Of a stretch of 64,000 nucleotides of DNA, positions 1 through 9,155 are shown one piece after another. How positions within the stretch are numbered: the stretch's first letter is position 1; the number at the start of each line of letters is the position of its first letter. Origin of the DNA: Streptomyces canus (GTDB lineage: Bacteria; Actinomycetota; Actinomycetes; Streptomycetales; Streptomycetaceae); the NCBI RefSeq assembly GCF_030815415.1, contig NZ_JAUSWW010000001.1, positions 1,116,001 through 1,180,000 of the forward strand. Reading direction: 5' to 3'. The position numbers and the translations under genes are program-made. Below the pieces are notes generated by a model that had not been told where the DNA came from, did no database searches, and saw nothing but the letters and a program-made list of their open reading frames with translations.

Positions 1-3000
1 AGGAGCGTCTGGACGCGGTGTTCCTGGAGTTCGCGCTGGCCGGCGCCCTGCCGGTCAAGGTGCTGTCCGCGTACGGCAAGGAGCTGGCCGCCCGGGTACC
101 GGCCGATGAGGCGCTGCGCCGCTTCACCCGGCTGTGCCTGCGCCGCACGGCGGGCGGTCTGCCGCCGTCCGCGCAGATGGCGAACGACCTGCGCAAGCTC
201 GCCCGTGCCGCGGGCCAGGACGCCGACCGCGCCGAGCAGGACTATCTGGCCGAGCTGCTCGGCCTGCCGGCGACGCTGCGTGCCGCGGCCGGCTGGTGGA
301 AGGGCCACCACGCCGCCCTGGTGGCGCTGGCCGAACGGGACCGGCGGGTGCGCGGCATCCTCCTGGACATGCTCCCCGCCAGTGCCGACAGCGCGATGCC
401 CGCGATGTGGCTGGAGGTGCTGAAGGCGTCCGGCGCGACGGCGGGGTTGTGGGACGTCTCCCTACCCGCGGAGGAGCGCCCGGGCAGCGGCACGGCGGGC
501 TGGCTGGAGCGCTTCCTGGCGTTTCGGGAGCGGGCCCGCTCCTGGCGCGCCTCCACCCGGATGCCCGAGCTGTACCCGCTGGTGGAGCGGATGGCGCCCA
601 GCCTTCGTGCCGAACTCGCCGCGTCCGGCGGCGCGTTGAAGGTGGTGCACGACATCGACCTGATCGATCTGCTGCTGTCCCTGGACGTGCCGGTGGCCAC
701 CCCGGGCAAGGACGAGGCCCTGCCGCTGACGGCATGGGCCATGGGCGAGGGGCAGCGGGATCTGGTGCTGTTCGGCGCCGACACCCGTTTCCGGGACGCC
801 TTCCTGCGGGGAGCGGAGCGCTTCCACAACAACGACCAGGGGCTGCGGGCCATCCGTCTGCTGGCGGTGTCGCCCGGCGCCCGCCCCTGGCTGGCGGAGT
901 GGGTCGGCACGGTCGTGCGACGGTTCACCGCGGTCGGGCTGCCCGGCCTGCCCAACGCGCTGAGCCGGCTCGGCTGGCTCCCCGCCGAGGCACTGGCGCT
1001 CGCCGAGGACGACGTCCGCGCCGCGGTCGGCACCGACCTCGCACCCGTGCTGGCGCGCACCCTGCGCGCCGGGCTCTTCGACGAACTGGGCTGGCCGGCC
1101 TGGGAGGAGGCGACCGCCGCCCTCGTCCCCAAGGACCGGGTCGAGGACATCATCGTCGCCGACGCCTGGCCCCACCTCGTCGTCGCGGGCAACGCCCAGG
1201 CGCGGGTCATCGGCGCCGACGGCACCCTGCTCACCCACGACCTGCGACTGCCCGCGAACGACGTGTCGGGCGACCCGGGGTTCCATCATGTGGACGGCGA
1301 ACTGCTCGTCTACTGGAACTCCCGCAAGGACGGCCTGCGCGGCTACTGGCACCCCCGTGCCGACCGCGTCGAGTCCCTCAAGGGACCGCACGCCACCCGG
1401 GGCACCGAGATGGACTGGTACCGGGCCGACTTCCCGATCACCCTGCCCCTGCCGGACGGCGGCCGGACCACCGGACGCGGCGTCCTGCACGCCGGGGACA
1501 CCACCCTGCCCGAGGAGCGGCCGCTGCTCTTCGACGGCTCCTCCTACTGGGTGTGGCACGCGGACTCCGAGGACCGCGAGGCGCACGGCTGGTACGAGTA
1601 CGACCCGGCCACGAACGAGCGCGGCCGCATGAGCCGCCCCGCCTTCCTGGCCGACGCCCTGCGCGACGCCCCGGAGGGCAGCAGCTTCGCGGGCGGCCGG
1701 CTGCGCCCTTCCCCCACCGCCGACACCACCTCGGCCTGCGCTCCCGTGGACGGCCTGGTCGGCCTGCGGCTGATGGAACTGCCCGACGGCTCACGGCGGG
1801 CCGAGAACCTCGCCGGACACACCGTCACCCTGCCCGCCGAGGCCGGCAAACCGAGCGCGCTCGTCGTCTTCCCGGGCGCCGAGCGGGCCACTGCCGTCGT
1901 ACGCAACAACTGGCAGCTCGAACTGGTCGACGCGGACGGCACCGTCACCGCCTCGGCCAAGACCGACCGAGCCCCCGGCGACTTCGGCGAGGGCACCCTG
2001 CTGCTGCCGCCCGTGCAGTACTGGGAGTGCCTGACACCGCGTGACCCGGAAGGGTCCAAGGCGCTGCGGAACATCGACCGGGACACGGCTGCGGCGCTGC
2101 TGGCCGCCGCGGCGAGCGCCGACAAGGAGGCGCTGGCCGACGCGATCGGCACCCTCCTTCCGGTCACCCACCAAGCCCTCGTGACGGGCATCGCCGGCGT
2201 CGCCCGCTACGCCGCGGCACAGCAGGCCGTCCTGGACGCCGCGGCCGCTCGGCTCACCCGCGCCCTCGAAGGCGGACTGGAGGACGAGGGACCTGCCGGA
2301 CCGGCGGACAGCATCCTCTCGGCGGCGACGAGCGGACTCGGCACCTCCAGGGGCTACTGGTGGAACGGCGACGACGAGGCCGACACCGTCTTCCGCTCCC
2401 TGCGTGTCCTCGCCCGGGCCGCCGGGCTCGGCGGGACGGCCCTGCCCGACCGGCCGGACGTCCGGCTCCACCTCGACGGTCACCCGCTGCCCGTCGGACA
2501 GCCGGACCTGGAGTCGCTGCTCGATCGAGCGGCCGCCCTGGCCTACCGGGCGGCATCCGGCACCACCACCGAGGAGCACCGCGAGGTGCTGCGCACGCTG
2601 CTCGCCGAGTTCGACCGCCTCGGGCTGGGCCCCGCCGCGTCCGCCCACTGGCGCAAGATGAGCCTGCACGTGCCGGCGGCCCCGCTGCGCACGCCCGCGG
2701 GCCAATGGCGCGACGGCTCGTGGAACGGGCTGCTCCCGCTGGCCGACGGCGCGTTCCTTGCCGTCACCGGACGCCGACTGCTGGAGGACGACGGCGGTAC
2801 GTTCACCGGCTACTTCCACGACCCGTCCGGACGGTTCGAGACGCCGCAGCCCTACAAGGTGCTGACGTCGGAGCCGCTCGGCGAGGACCCCGACACGGGA
2901 CGGCTGGGCAGGTTCCTCGCCGAGCTGGCCGAGCGCGGACCGGCCCCCTGGTTTCCGGAGGCCGCCGAGGAGTTCGCCCGCCTCACCGGGGTGACCGAGA

Positions 3001-4358
3001 CGATGGCCCGGCTGATCGTCGCCGGTCTGCCGGGGATCGACGTCTACGAGCGGAGCTTCCTGAGCACCGAGGCGCGCACCCTCATCGGGGTGAAGGTCGC
3101 CCCGGCGGCGGTCGCCAAGGACGAGCTGAGCGCCGTCGACAGCACGGTGCGTGGCGCGGTCGTGGGCGCGCTCGTGCCCACCGAGCCCGCCCGGCTGTGG
3201 ACCGAGGGCCCGGACGTGGCCGCGGCCGCCGCGGTGTGGAACGCCACGGTCGGCAAGCGGGTCGCCGTGCCCGAGGAGCTGCTCGGTGATGCGGGCCGCA
3301 CCTTCAGGCACGCGTCCTGGCCGGTCCGGCAGGCGCTGCCCCAACTGCTGGACCCGGCCGGCTCTCCCCGGCTCAGCCGGGACCTTGAGTGGGCGGTCAA
3401 GGGCGACCGGGTCCGGCCCGTCGGTGACGACGCGGACGGGTTCACGGCGGAGACGCTGGTCGGCGCGGTCGGTCTCACGGCCTGGCTGGCCCACCGGCTG
3501 CCCGCCGGCGACCCGGTGCGGGCCGCACTGCCCCCGGCCCTCACCGCCGTGCGGGAACGCCTCGCCCACCCCGGGCTGATGCTCGACCTGGGGCGCTACA
3601 TCAGCCTCCCCGACTTCCGGAAGACCGCCGGTGCCCCCACGGAGACCGGTCCGGGCTTCGAACGGTACGGCGCCGTGGTCCTGGCCACCCAGGACGACCA
3701 GCCCGCTCCGGGTGTGCGGGTCGCTCTCCTCGACGAGGCGGGCCAGGACCCGTACCTGCCTGCGGTGCGCGTCGACAACCAGCGGCCCTACACCGCCGAA
3801 GTGGCCCTGCGTCTGGTCCGCGACCAGCGGTTCGCGGCCCTGCTCGCGGACCCCGGGGAGCCGCTCGCGGGCGACCGGGGCAAGGACGGCTCCTGGTGGC
3901 CGCAGGACCCGAGCCGTTCGGTGCCCGACCTGGTGACCGAGGCGGCCAAGGAGTACGGCCTCGGCGAGGACGCCGCCACGCTCTATCTGATGCTGCTCGC
4001 CATGCCCGACCCGACCGACCGGATGACGGCCCGGTGGACTGGCTGGAAGCCGGCCCGGCTCAAGGCGGCACGCGCCGAACTGGCCGCCACCGACCTGGTG
4101 GTCGAGGCCAGCCGGACCCGCGCCGGACGCTCGCTCTTCCTGCCGGGCGGCTGGGTCTCGCAGTCGTCGCCGCGCGTTCCGCTGGAGCGCTGGAAGCTGC
4201 CGCTGTTCGCCGACGTGACCGACGAGCACGCGCCGTTCGGCGTGATCGTGCCGTTCGAGCCGGCCTCGGAGCTCTACCGCAGGGCGTGGCTGCGCGTACG
4301 GGACGGCGACGCTCCCCGGTTCGAGGAGCTGAAGGTGCGGCGGACCCGCCGCCGCTGA
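1..4358 (+). CDS. Giant uncharacterised protein of a MoxR/VWA/SWIM operon (5' end cut off)
   Basis: At least 1,446 residues are present. The frame stays open to the window edge upstream of a GTG at 18, so the true start is probably outside the window. I recognise no enzymatic motif. The protein is soluble-looking with no membrane segment, rich in Ala, Leu and Trp. Its middle (about residues 830-960) has a Trp/Gly-rich stretch with WRDGSWNG and GYFHDP, and it ends in a basic RRTRRR tail. The next genes encode a MoxR ATPase, a VWA protein and a SWIM protein. Very large partner proteins of this sort are common beside MoxR/VWA/SWIM genes in Streptomyces and are often annotated only as DNA-binding protein. 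A structural or substrate-binding role for the ATPase system is inference. Confidence 0.8.
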   Translation, partial: ERLDAVFLEFALAGALPVKVLSAYGKELAARVPADEALRRFTRLCLRRTAGGLPPSAQMANDLRKLARAAGQDADRAEQDYLAELLGLPATLRAAAGWWKGHHAALVALAERDRRVRGILLDMLPASADSAMPAMWLEVLKASGATAGLWDVSLPAEERPGSGTAGWLERFLAFRERARSWRASTRMPELYPLVERMAPSLRAELAASGGALKVVHDIDLIDLLLSLDVPVATPGKDEALPLTAWAMGEGQRDLVLFGADTRFRDAFLRGAERFHNNDQGLRAIRLLAVSPGARPWLAEWVGTVVRRFTAVGLPGLPNALSRLGWLPAEALALAEDDVRAAVGTDLAPVLARTLRAGLFDELGWPAWEEATAALVPKDRVEDIIVADAWPHLVVAGNAQARVIGADGTLLTHDLRLPANDVSGDPGFHHVDGELLVYWNSRKDGLRGYWHPRADRVESLKGPHATRGTEMDWYRADFPITLPLPDGGRTTGRGVLHAGDTTLPEERPLLFDGSSYWVWHADSEDREAHGWYEYDPATNERGRMSRPAFLADALRDAPEGSSFAGGRLRPSPTADTTSACAPVDGLVGLRLMELPDGSRRAENLAGHTVTLPAEAGKPSALVVFPGAERATAVVRNNWQLELVDADGTVTASAKTDRAPGDFGEGTLLLPPVQYWECLTPRDPEGSKALRNIDRDTAAALLAAAASADKEALADAIGTLLPVTHQALVTGIAGVARYAAAQQAVLDAAAARLTRALEGGLEDEGPAGPADSILSAATSGLGTSRGYWWNGDDEADTVFRSLRVLARAAGLGGTALPDRPDVRLHLDGHPLPVGQPDLESLLDRAAALAYRAASGTTTEEHREVLRTLLAEFDRLGLGPAASAHWRKMSLHVPAAPLRTPAGQWRDGSWNGLLPLADGAFLAVTGRRLLEDDGGTFTGYFHDPSGRFETPQPYKVLTSEPLGEDPDTGRLGRFLAELAERGPAPWFPEAAEEFARLTGVTETMARLIVAGLPGIDVYERSFLSTEARTLIGVKVAPAAVAKDELSAVDSTVRGAVVGALVPTEPARLWTEGPDVAAAAAVWNATVGKRVAVPEELLGDAGRTFRHASWPVRQALPQLLDPAGSPRLSRDLEWAVKGDRVRPVGDDADGFTAETLVGAVGLTAWLAHRLPAGDPVRAALPPALTAVRERLAHPGLMLDLGRYISLPDFRKTAGAPTETGPGFERYGAVVLATQDDQPAPGVRVALLDEAGQDPYLPAVRVDNQRPYTAEVALRLVRDQRFAALLADPGEPLAGDRGKDGSWWPQDPSRSVPDLVTEAAKEYGLGEDAATLYLMLLAMPDPTDRMTARWTGWKPARLKAARAELAATDLVVEASRTRAGRSLFLPGGWVSQSSPRVPLERWKLPLFADVTDEHAPFGVIVPFEPASELYRRAWLRVRDGDAPRFEELKVRRTRRR

Positions 4359-4370
4359 CGCGACGCGGCC

Positions 4371-4398
4371 CGGGGCGCCGCCGAGCGGCGGCGCCCCG
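4371..4398 (+). terminator. GC-rich hairpin between the giant gene and the MoxR gene
   Basis: A perfect 12-bp inverted repeat (CGGGGCGCCGCC / GGCGGCGCCCCG) encloses a 4-nt loop, 13 bp after the stop codon. There is no T-tract. It could attenuate rather than end transcription, because the same-strand ATPase gene starts only 64 bp downstream. Confidence 0.5.
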
Positions 4399-4461
4399 AT
4401 CCCCCCACCTCTGTCTCCCCCCACGCCCCGACACAGACCGATCCACCGAGCAAGGACATCC

Positions 4462-5622
4462 ATGCCCCTCACCGACACGGTGTCGGCCCTCCCGGCCCGG
4501 CAGACCCTGCCCGCCGAAGAGCGCTTCGCCACCGAACTCGCCTTTCTCGCCGCCCACGACGACGGCCCCCGTCCGCCCGGCTGGCTGCTGACACCCCGCG
4601 CCGTGATCACCTTCGTCTGCGGCAGCGGCGGCGAGGCGCTCAAGCTGCCCGAGCCGCCCGGTGCGCTGCCGGACGAACTGGTCATCGCCCCCAAGTTCGT
4701 CGGCGAACGCGCCCTGGTGGAGCGGTGCGTGGTCACCCTCGCCGGAGAACGCGGACTGCTGCTCGTCGGCGAACCGGGCACCGCCAAGTCGATGCTGTCC
4801 GAGCTGCTGTCGGCAGCCGTCTGCGGCACCAGCGCCCTCACCGTGCAGGGCACCGCGGGCACCACCGAGGACGCCCTGCGCTACGGCTGGAACTACGCCC
4901 TCCTCCTCGCCCAGGGCCCCTCCCCGCAGGCCCTGGTGGACTCACCGGTCCTCGCCGCGATGCGCGCCGGGAGGGTGGCCCGTATCGAGGAGATCACCCG
5001 CTGTCTGCCCGAGGTGCAGGACGCCCTGGTGTCGCTCCTTTCCGACCGGCGGATGAGCGTGCCCGAACTGTCCGGCACCGACGACGCACAGGTCGCCGCC
5101 GCGCCCGGGTTCACGGTCATCGCCACCGCCAACCTCCGCGACCGCGGAGTGTCGGAGATGTCCGCCGCTCTCAAGCGCCGCTTCAACTTCGAGACCGTGC
5201 ACCCGATCGCCGACGTCGAGGCCGAGACCGCCCTCGTCAAACGGCAGGCCACGGCGGCCGTCGAGCGGGCGGGCGCGGCCTTCGGCGTCGATGACGCGGT
5301 CCTCGACGTCCTGCTGACCGTCTTTCGCGACCTGCGGGCCGGACGCTCGGCCGAGGGCTGGGACGTGGAGCGCCCGGGGACGGTGATGTCCACCGCCGAG
5401 GCGGTGCAGGTCGCCGTCTCCCTGGGGGTCGCCGCCGCCTACCTCCCCGGCGGCGACTCGCTGGACCTCGTCCCCGGCCATCTGCTGGGCGTGGTCCGCA
5501 AGGACGACCCGGCCGACCACGCGCGTCTCCTCGGCTACTGGGACGGCCCGGTGCGCCGCCGCGCCGAGGACGGTTCGGCGACCTGGCGTCGCCTGTGGGA
5601 CCTGCGGGAGAACCTGCGGTGA
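4462..5622 (+). CDS. MoxR-type AAA+ ATPase
   Basis: A 386-residue AAA+ ATPase of the MoxR/dynein-related (AAA_5) kind. The Walker A motif GEPGTAKS lies at about residues 103-110. A Walker-B-like segment (VARIEEITR) follows at about 173-181, then a sensor-1 region (FTVIATANLRDRG) and the arginine-containing ALKRRF segment. The ATG start has AAGGAC upstream. The stop codon overlaps the next start (GTGA at 5619-5622), so translation is probably coupled to the VWA protein. MoxR ATPases act with VWA-domain partners as chaperone-like remodelling machines, and the gene order supports that here. The substrate is unknown. The closest characterised layout I know is the E. coli yehL-yehP-yehQ set. Confidence 0.9.
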   Translation: MPLTDTVSALPARQTLPAEERFATELAFLAAHDDGPRPPGWLLTPRAVITFVCGSGGEALKLPEPPGALPDELVIAPKFVGERALVERCVVTLAGERGLLLVGEPGTAKSMLSELLSAAVCGTSALTVQGTAGTTEDALRYGWNYALLLAQGPSPQALVDSPVLAAMRAGRVARIEEITRCLPEVQDALVSLLSDRRMSVPELSGTDDAQVAAAPGFTVIATANLRDRGVSEMSAALKRRFNFETVHPIADVEAETALVKRQATAAVERAGAAFGVDDAVLDVLLTVFRDLRAGRSAEGWDVERPGTVMSTAEAVQVAVSLGVAAAYLPGGDSLDLVPGHLLGVVRKDDPADHARLLGYWDGPVRRRAEDGSATWRRLWDLRENLR

Positions 5623-8600
5623 CCCTCGTTCAGGAACCGAGGGCGGCCCTCGCCGCCCTCGCCGACTCCGTGGTGCCGTACCTGCTGGGCGTACGGCACC
5701 ACAGCCCGGCGCTCGCCGCCGCCGTCCCCGCCCTGCTGGACGCCTCTGGCGCCGAGGTCGTCTGCGTGGAGCTGCCCACCGACTTCCAGCCCTGGCTGAC
5801 CCATCTCGGCGCGCCGGGCACCCTCGCCCCGGTCGCCCTGGCCGGGGCCGGCGAGGGCGACCGGCTGGGCTTCTACCCCTTCGCCGACTTCTCGCCCGAA
5901 CTCGCCGCCATCCGCTGGGCACGCGAGCGCGGCGCCGAGGTCGTCTGCTGCGACCTGCCGATGTCCGATCCGCGCTGGAGTGCCGAAGCCGGGGACTGTC
6001 GGGTACCGGCGGCCGAGGCGCCCACGGCGTTTGCGGCCGCGCTCACCGCGGCCGGCACGGGCCGCGACGGCGACGACATGTGGGACCGCAGTGTCGAGGT
6101 CCTCGCCCCGGGCTGCGCCCCCGAGGCCGTACGCCGGGCCGCCCTGGGGGTCGGTTGGGCGCTGCGCCGCGACGCCGAGTCGGCGGGCGGGGTCCCCGCG
6201 GTGGACCTGGCACGCGAGGCGCACATGCGTGAGGCGATCGCCCGCGCCACGGCCGGCGGACGCCGCGTCGCGGCCGTCGTCGGAGCCTTCCACGCACCGG
6301 CGTTGACCGAAGAGGCCCCGACGCCCACTGCGGCGCCGGTGTCCTCGGGCGGGCGACCGGCCGTCGTCACCTCCCTCGTGCCGTACGCCTTCGATCTGCT
6401 GGACTCCCGTTCCGGCTATCCGGCCGGCATCCGCGACCCGCGCTGGCAGCAGGCCGTGTTCACGGCCGGCGGCGATCCAGAGCGGCTGCACGACGCCGCG
6501 GCACGGGCGATCACCGACGTCTGCCGTGAGCTGCGCGCGGCCGGACACGTCGCCGGTACCGGCGAGGCCCGCGAGACACTGCGCGTGGCGTGCGACCTGG
6601 CGCGGCTGCGGGGTCTGTCGGCTCCTGGGCGCGGCGAGGTGCTGGAGGCGCTGACGACCGTGATGGGCCAGGGTGAGCCGCTCGGCCGCGGTCGGGCCCT
6701 GGCGCGGGCGTTGGAGGTCGTCCTGGTCGGCACCGACCGCGGCCGCATCGCCCCGGGCACGCCCCGCTCCGGGCTCGGCCCGTCCGTCGAGGCGGAGCTC
6801 GCCGCGCTGCGCCTGCCGGGACCCGACGATCCCGCGGGGCGTGAACTGCGGCTCGACCCGCTGCGCTCGGCACTCGACGGCCGCCGCGAGATCCTGCTGC
6901 AGCGTCTCACCGTGTGCGGAGCGGGGTACGGCGAGCCGGTCCAGGTGGCGGGTACGGGGGATGCGGCCGCGCTCACCACGCGGTGGCGCCTGTCGTGGAC
7001 CCCGGCCGTGCCGGTCCGGCTCGATCTGGCCGGCGTCCGGGGCGTCACGGCGGCGCTGGCCGCCGAGGGCACCCTGCGGGAGGCCTTCCGCAGGGAGTCG
7101 GCGGACGGCGGGCCCACCAGCGCCCTCGTCCTGGCGGCACTCCGCGGCGCCGCCCGGTGCGATCTGGCGGAGCTGGTCGCCGAGCGGCTGGCCGACGCCG
7201 CCGAGGTGCTCCCCGCCTGCGCCACCCTCCCCGAACTCCTCAGCGCCCTCGACCTGTCGGAGGCGCTGCGGCGAGGCCATCTGCCCGGCACCACACCCGA
7301 GAGCCGGCAGACGGCCGCCGAACTCGCCGCCGAACTGCTGGAGTCGGCCGTGCGGTCCCTGCCGGGACTGGCGGGCAGCGACGACCCGCAGGACGCGGAC
7401 GCGCTCGTGGCGCTCGCCTCCCGAGCGGGCGAACACCGCCTCGGCCTGCGGATGGACGGCGCGTTGGACGACCTCGCGCGCACCGGCTCCCCGCTCGTCC
7501 AGGGCGCCGCGCTCGCCGCCCGGGTCATGCTCGACCTCAACGACACCGACACCCTCGGCTCCCGTGCCGCGGGCTGGATCGACACCGCCACCGGGCCCGA
7601 CGAGCGGCATGCGCTGAGCCGACGCCTCACCGGTCTGCTCAGCGGGGCCGCTCCCCTGCTCCAGTCGGCGCCGACCGCGTTGGACCCGCTGCTCGACCGC
7701 ATCGACGCACTCACCGACCAGGGGTTCCTCGACCGGCTGCCCGCCCTGCGCGGCGGTTTCGACGCGCTCAGCCCGGCGGGCCGCGGCCGTCTGCTGGACA
7801 CGGTGACCGAGCGTCTCGGCGACCGGCTCGACCTGTCGCTCGGCGCCTCGCCACAGCTGCTCGCGCTGTGGACGGCCGCCGACGCGGCGGGCCGGGCGGC
7901 GGTCGACGCGCTCCGGCCACCGCTGGGGACGGCTCTCGCCCCGGCCGAGAGCACTCCGCCTTCGAACGCCGCGGTCACCGCCAAGGCCCCCGACGCGCCC
8001 GCGTCCCGCCCTGAAGCACGACAGGGCGCCACCCTGCACCTCACGCCGACCGACCGCTGGCGACTGCTCCTCGGCCGGGAGAGCGACAAGCTGCCGCAGG
8101 GCGCCCGCCGTTACGCGCACGCGCTCGACGAGTTGTACGGCACCGGCCGTGGCGAGGGCTCCGCCGACCTCGGCCGCGAGGGCGGTCCCGGCGGTGGTCG
8201 GGAGGCCTCCTTCCCGACCGCCCGTGAGTGGGCCGAGGAACTCGACGCGCTGTTCGGCACCGACGTCCGCGAGGAGGTGCTGGCCCGGGCCGCCGACCAG
8301 GGCCGCAGCGATGTCCTGGCCGAGCTCGACCCGAAGGCGGTCCGCCCGTCGGTCGAGCTGCTGTCGTCCGTGCTGTCCCTGGCCGGCGGGATGCCGGAGC
8401 AGCAACTGGCCCGGTTGCGCCCGCTGGTGCGCCGTCTGGTCGACGAACTGGCCAAGGAGTTGGCCACCCGGCTGCGTCCCGCGCTGACCGGGCTGGCCAC
8501 ACCACGCCCGACCCACCGGCCCGGAGGCCGGATCGACCTGCCGCGCACCCTGCGAGCCAACCTCGCCCACACCCGCAGGACCGACGACGGTCGCACCCTG

Positions 8601-9155
8601 GTCGTCCCGGAGCGGCCGGTGTTCAGCACCCGCTCGCGCAGGGAGGCGGACTGGCGGCTGATCCTGGTCGTCGACGTGTCCGGGTCGATGGAGGCGTCCG
8701 TCATCTGGTCGGCGCTGACCGCGGCCGTGCTGGGCGGAGTGCCCACGCTGAGCACGCACTTCCTCGCCTTCTCCACGGAGGTGATCGACCTGACGGAGCG
8801 CGTCGACGATCCGCTGTCGCTGCTCCTGGAGGTGCGGGTCGGCGGCGGCACGCACATCGCGGCGGGGCTGGCCCAGGCCCGTTCCCTGGTGACCGTCCCC
8901 AGCCGGACCCTCGTGGTGGTGGTCAGCGACTTCGAGGAGGGGTATCCGCTCGGCGGCCTCCTCGGCGAGGTACGCGACCTCGCGAGCTCCGGCGTCCATC
9001 TGATGGGCTGCGCCGCCCTGGACGACACCGGCAGCCCGCGCTACTCGGTCCCCGTGGCGCAGCAACTCGTCGCGGCCGGGATGCCGGTCGCCGCCCTCAG
9101 TCCCCTCGCTCTCGCCCGCTGGGTGGGCGACCGCCTCCGCGGAGAGACCCGATGA
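5619..9155 (+). CDS. DUF5682-like / VWA-domain fusion protein, partner of the MoxR ATPase
   Basis: 1,178 residues from a GTG at 5619 that overlaps the ATPase stop; an upstream in-frame GTG at 5595 is less likely. The N-terminus (VPYLLGVRHHSP, then alternating hydrophobic strands) resembles DUF5682 proteins that neighbour MoxR genes. A long helical Ala/Leu-rich middle follows. From about residue 1010 there is a VWA/CoxE-like domain with a metal-binding DVSGS motif (about 1018-1022), a GGGTHI segment and a terminal VVSDFEEG strand. DUF5682 and VWA proteins are often separate genes, so this looks like a fusion. The protein probably docks on the ATPase through the VWA domain. The last codons overlap the next gene by ATGA (9152-9155). 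Confidence 0.85.
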   Translation: MTLVQEPRAALAALADSVVPYLLGVRHHSPALAAAVPALLDASGAEVVCVELPTDFQPWLTHLGAPGTLAPVALAGAGEGDRLGFYPFADFSPELAAIRWARERGAEVVCCDLPMSDPRWSAEAGDCRVPAAEAPTAFAAALTAAGTGRDGDDMWDRSVEVLAPGCAPEAVRRAALGVGWALRRDAESAGGVPAVDLAREAHMREAIARATAGGRRVAAVVGAFHAPALTEEAPTPTAAPVSSGGRPAVVTSLVPYAFDLLDSRSGYPAGIRDPRWQQAVFTAGGDPERLHDAAARAITDVCRELRAAGHVAGTGEARETLRVACDLARLRGLSAPGRGEVLEALTTVMGQGEPLGRGRALARALEVVLVGTDRGRIAPGTPRSGLGPSVEAELAALRLPGPDDPAGRELRLDPLRSALDGRREILLQRLTVCGAGYGEPVQVAGTGDAAALTTRWRLSWTPAVPVRLDLAGVRGVTAALAAEGTLREAFRRESADGGPTSALVLAALRGAARCDLAELVAERLADAAEVLPACATLPELLSALDLSEALRRGHLPGTTPESRQTAAELAAELLESAVRSLPGLAGSDDPQDADALVALASRAGEHRLGLRMDGALDDLARTGSPLVQGAALAARVMLDLNDTDTLGSRAAGWIDTATGPDERHALSRRLTGLLSGAAPLLQSAPTALDPLLDRIDALTDQGFLDRLPALRGGFDALSPAGRGRLLDTVTERLGDRLDLSLGASPQLLALWTAADAAGRAAVDALRPPLGTALAPAESTPPSNAAVTAKAPDAPASRPEARQGATLHLTPTDRWRLLLGRESDKLPQGARRYAHALDELYGTGRGEGSADLGREGGPGGGREASFPTAREWAEELDALFGTDVREEVLARAADQGRSDVLAELDPKAVRPSVELLSSVLSLAGGMPEQQLARLRPLVRRLVDELAKELATRLRPALTGLATPRPTHRPGGRIDLPRTLRANLAHTRRTDDGRTLVVPERPVFSTRSRREADWRLILVVDVSGSMEASVIWSALTAAVLGGVPTLSTHFLAFSTEVIDLTERVDDPLSLLLEVRVGGGTHIAAGLAQARSLVTVPSRTLVVVVSDFEEGYPLGGLLGEVRDLASSGVHLMGCAALDDTGSPRYSVPVAQQLVAAGMPVAALSPLALARWVGDRLRGETR

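Noticed and set aside
1791..4865. A 1,024-codon open frame on the minus strand.
   Set aside because: It is the mirror of the giant + strand gene. GC-rich third positions leave antisense frames open, and its composition is low-complexity Arg/Gly/Pro with no domain.
8228..9151. An upstream extension of the SWIM gene.
   Set aside because: It lies inside the VWA domain, and the ATG at 9152 with an ATGA overlap is the natural start.
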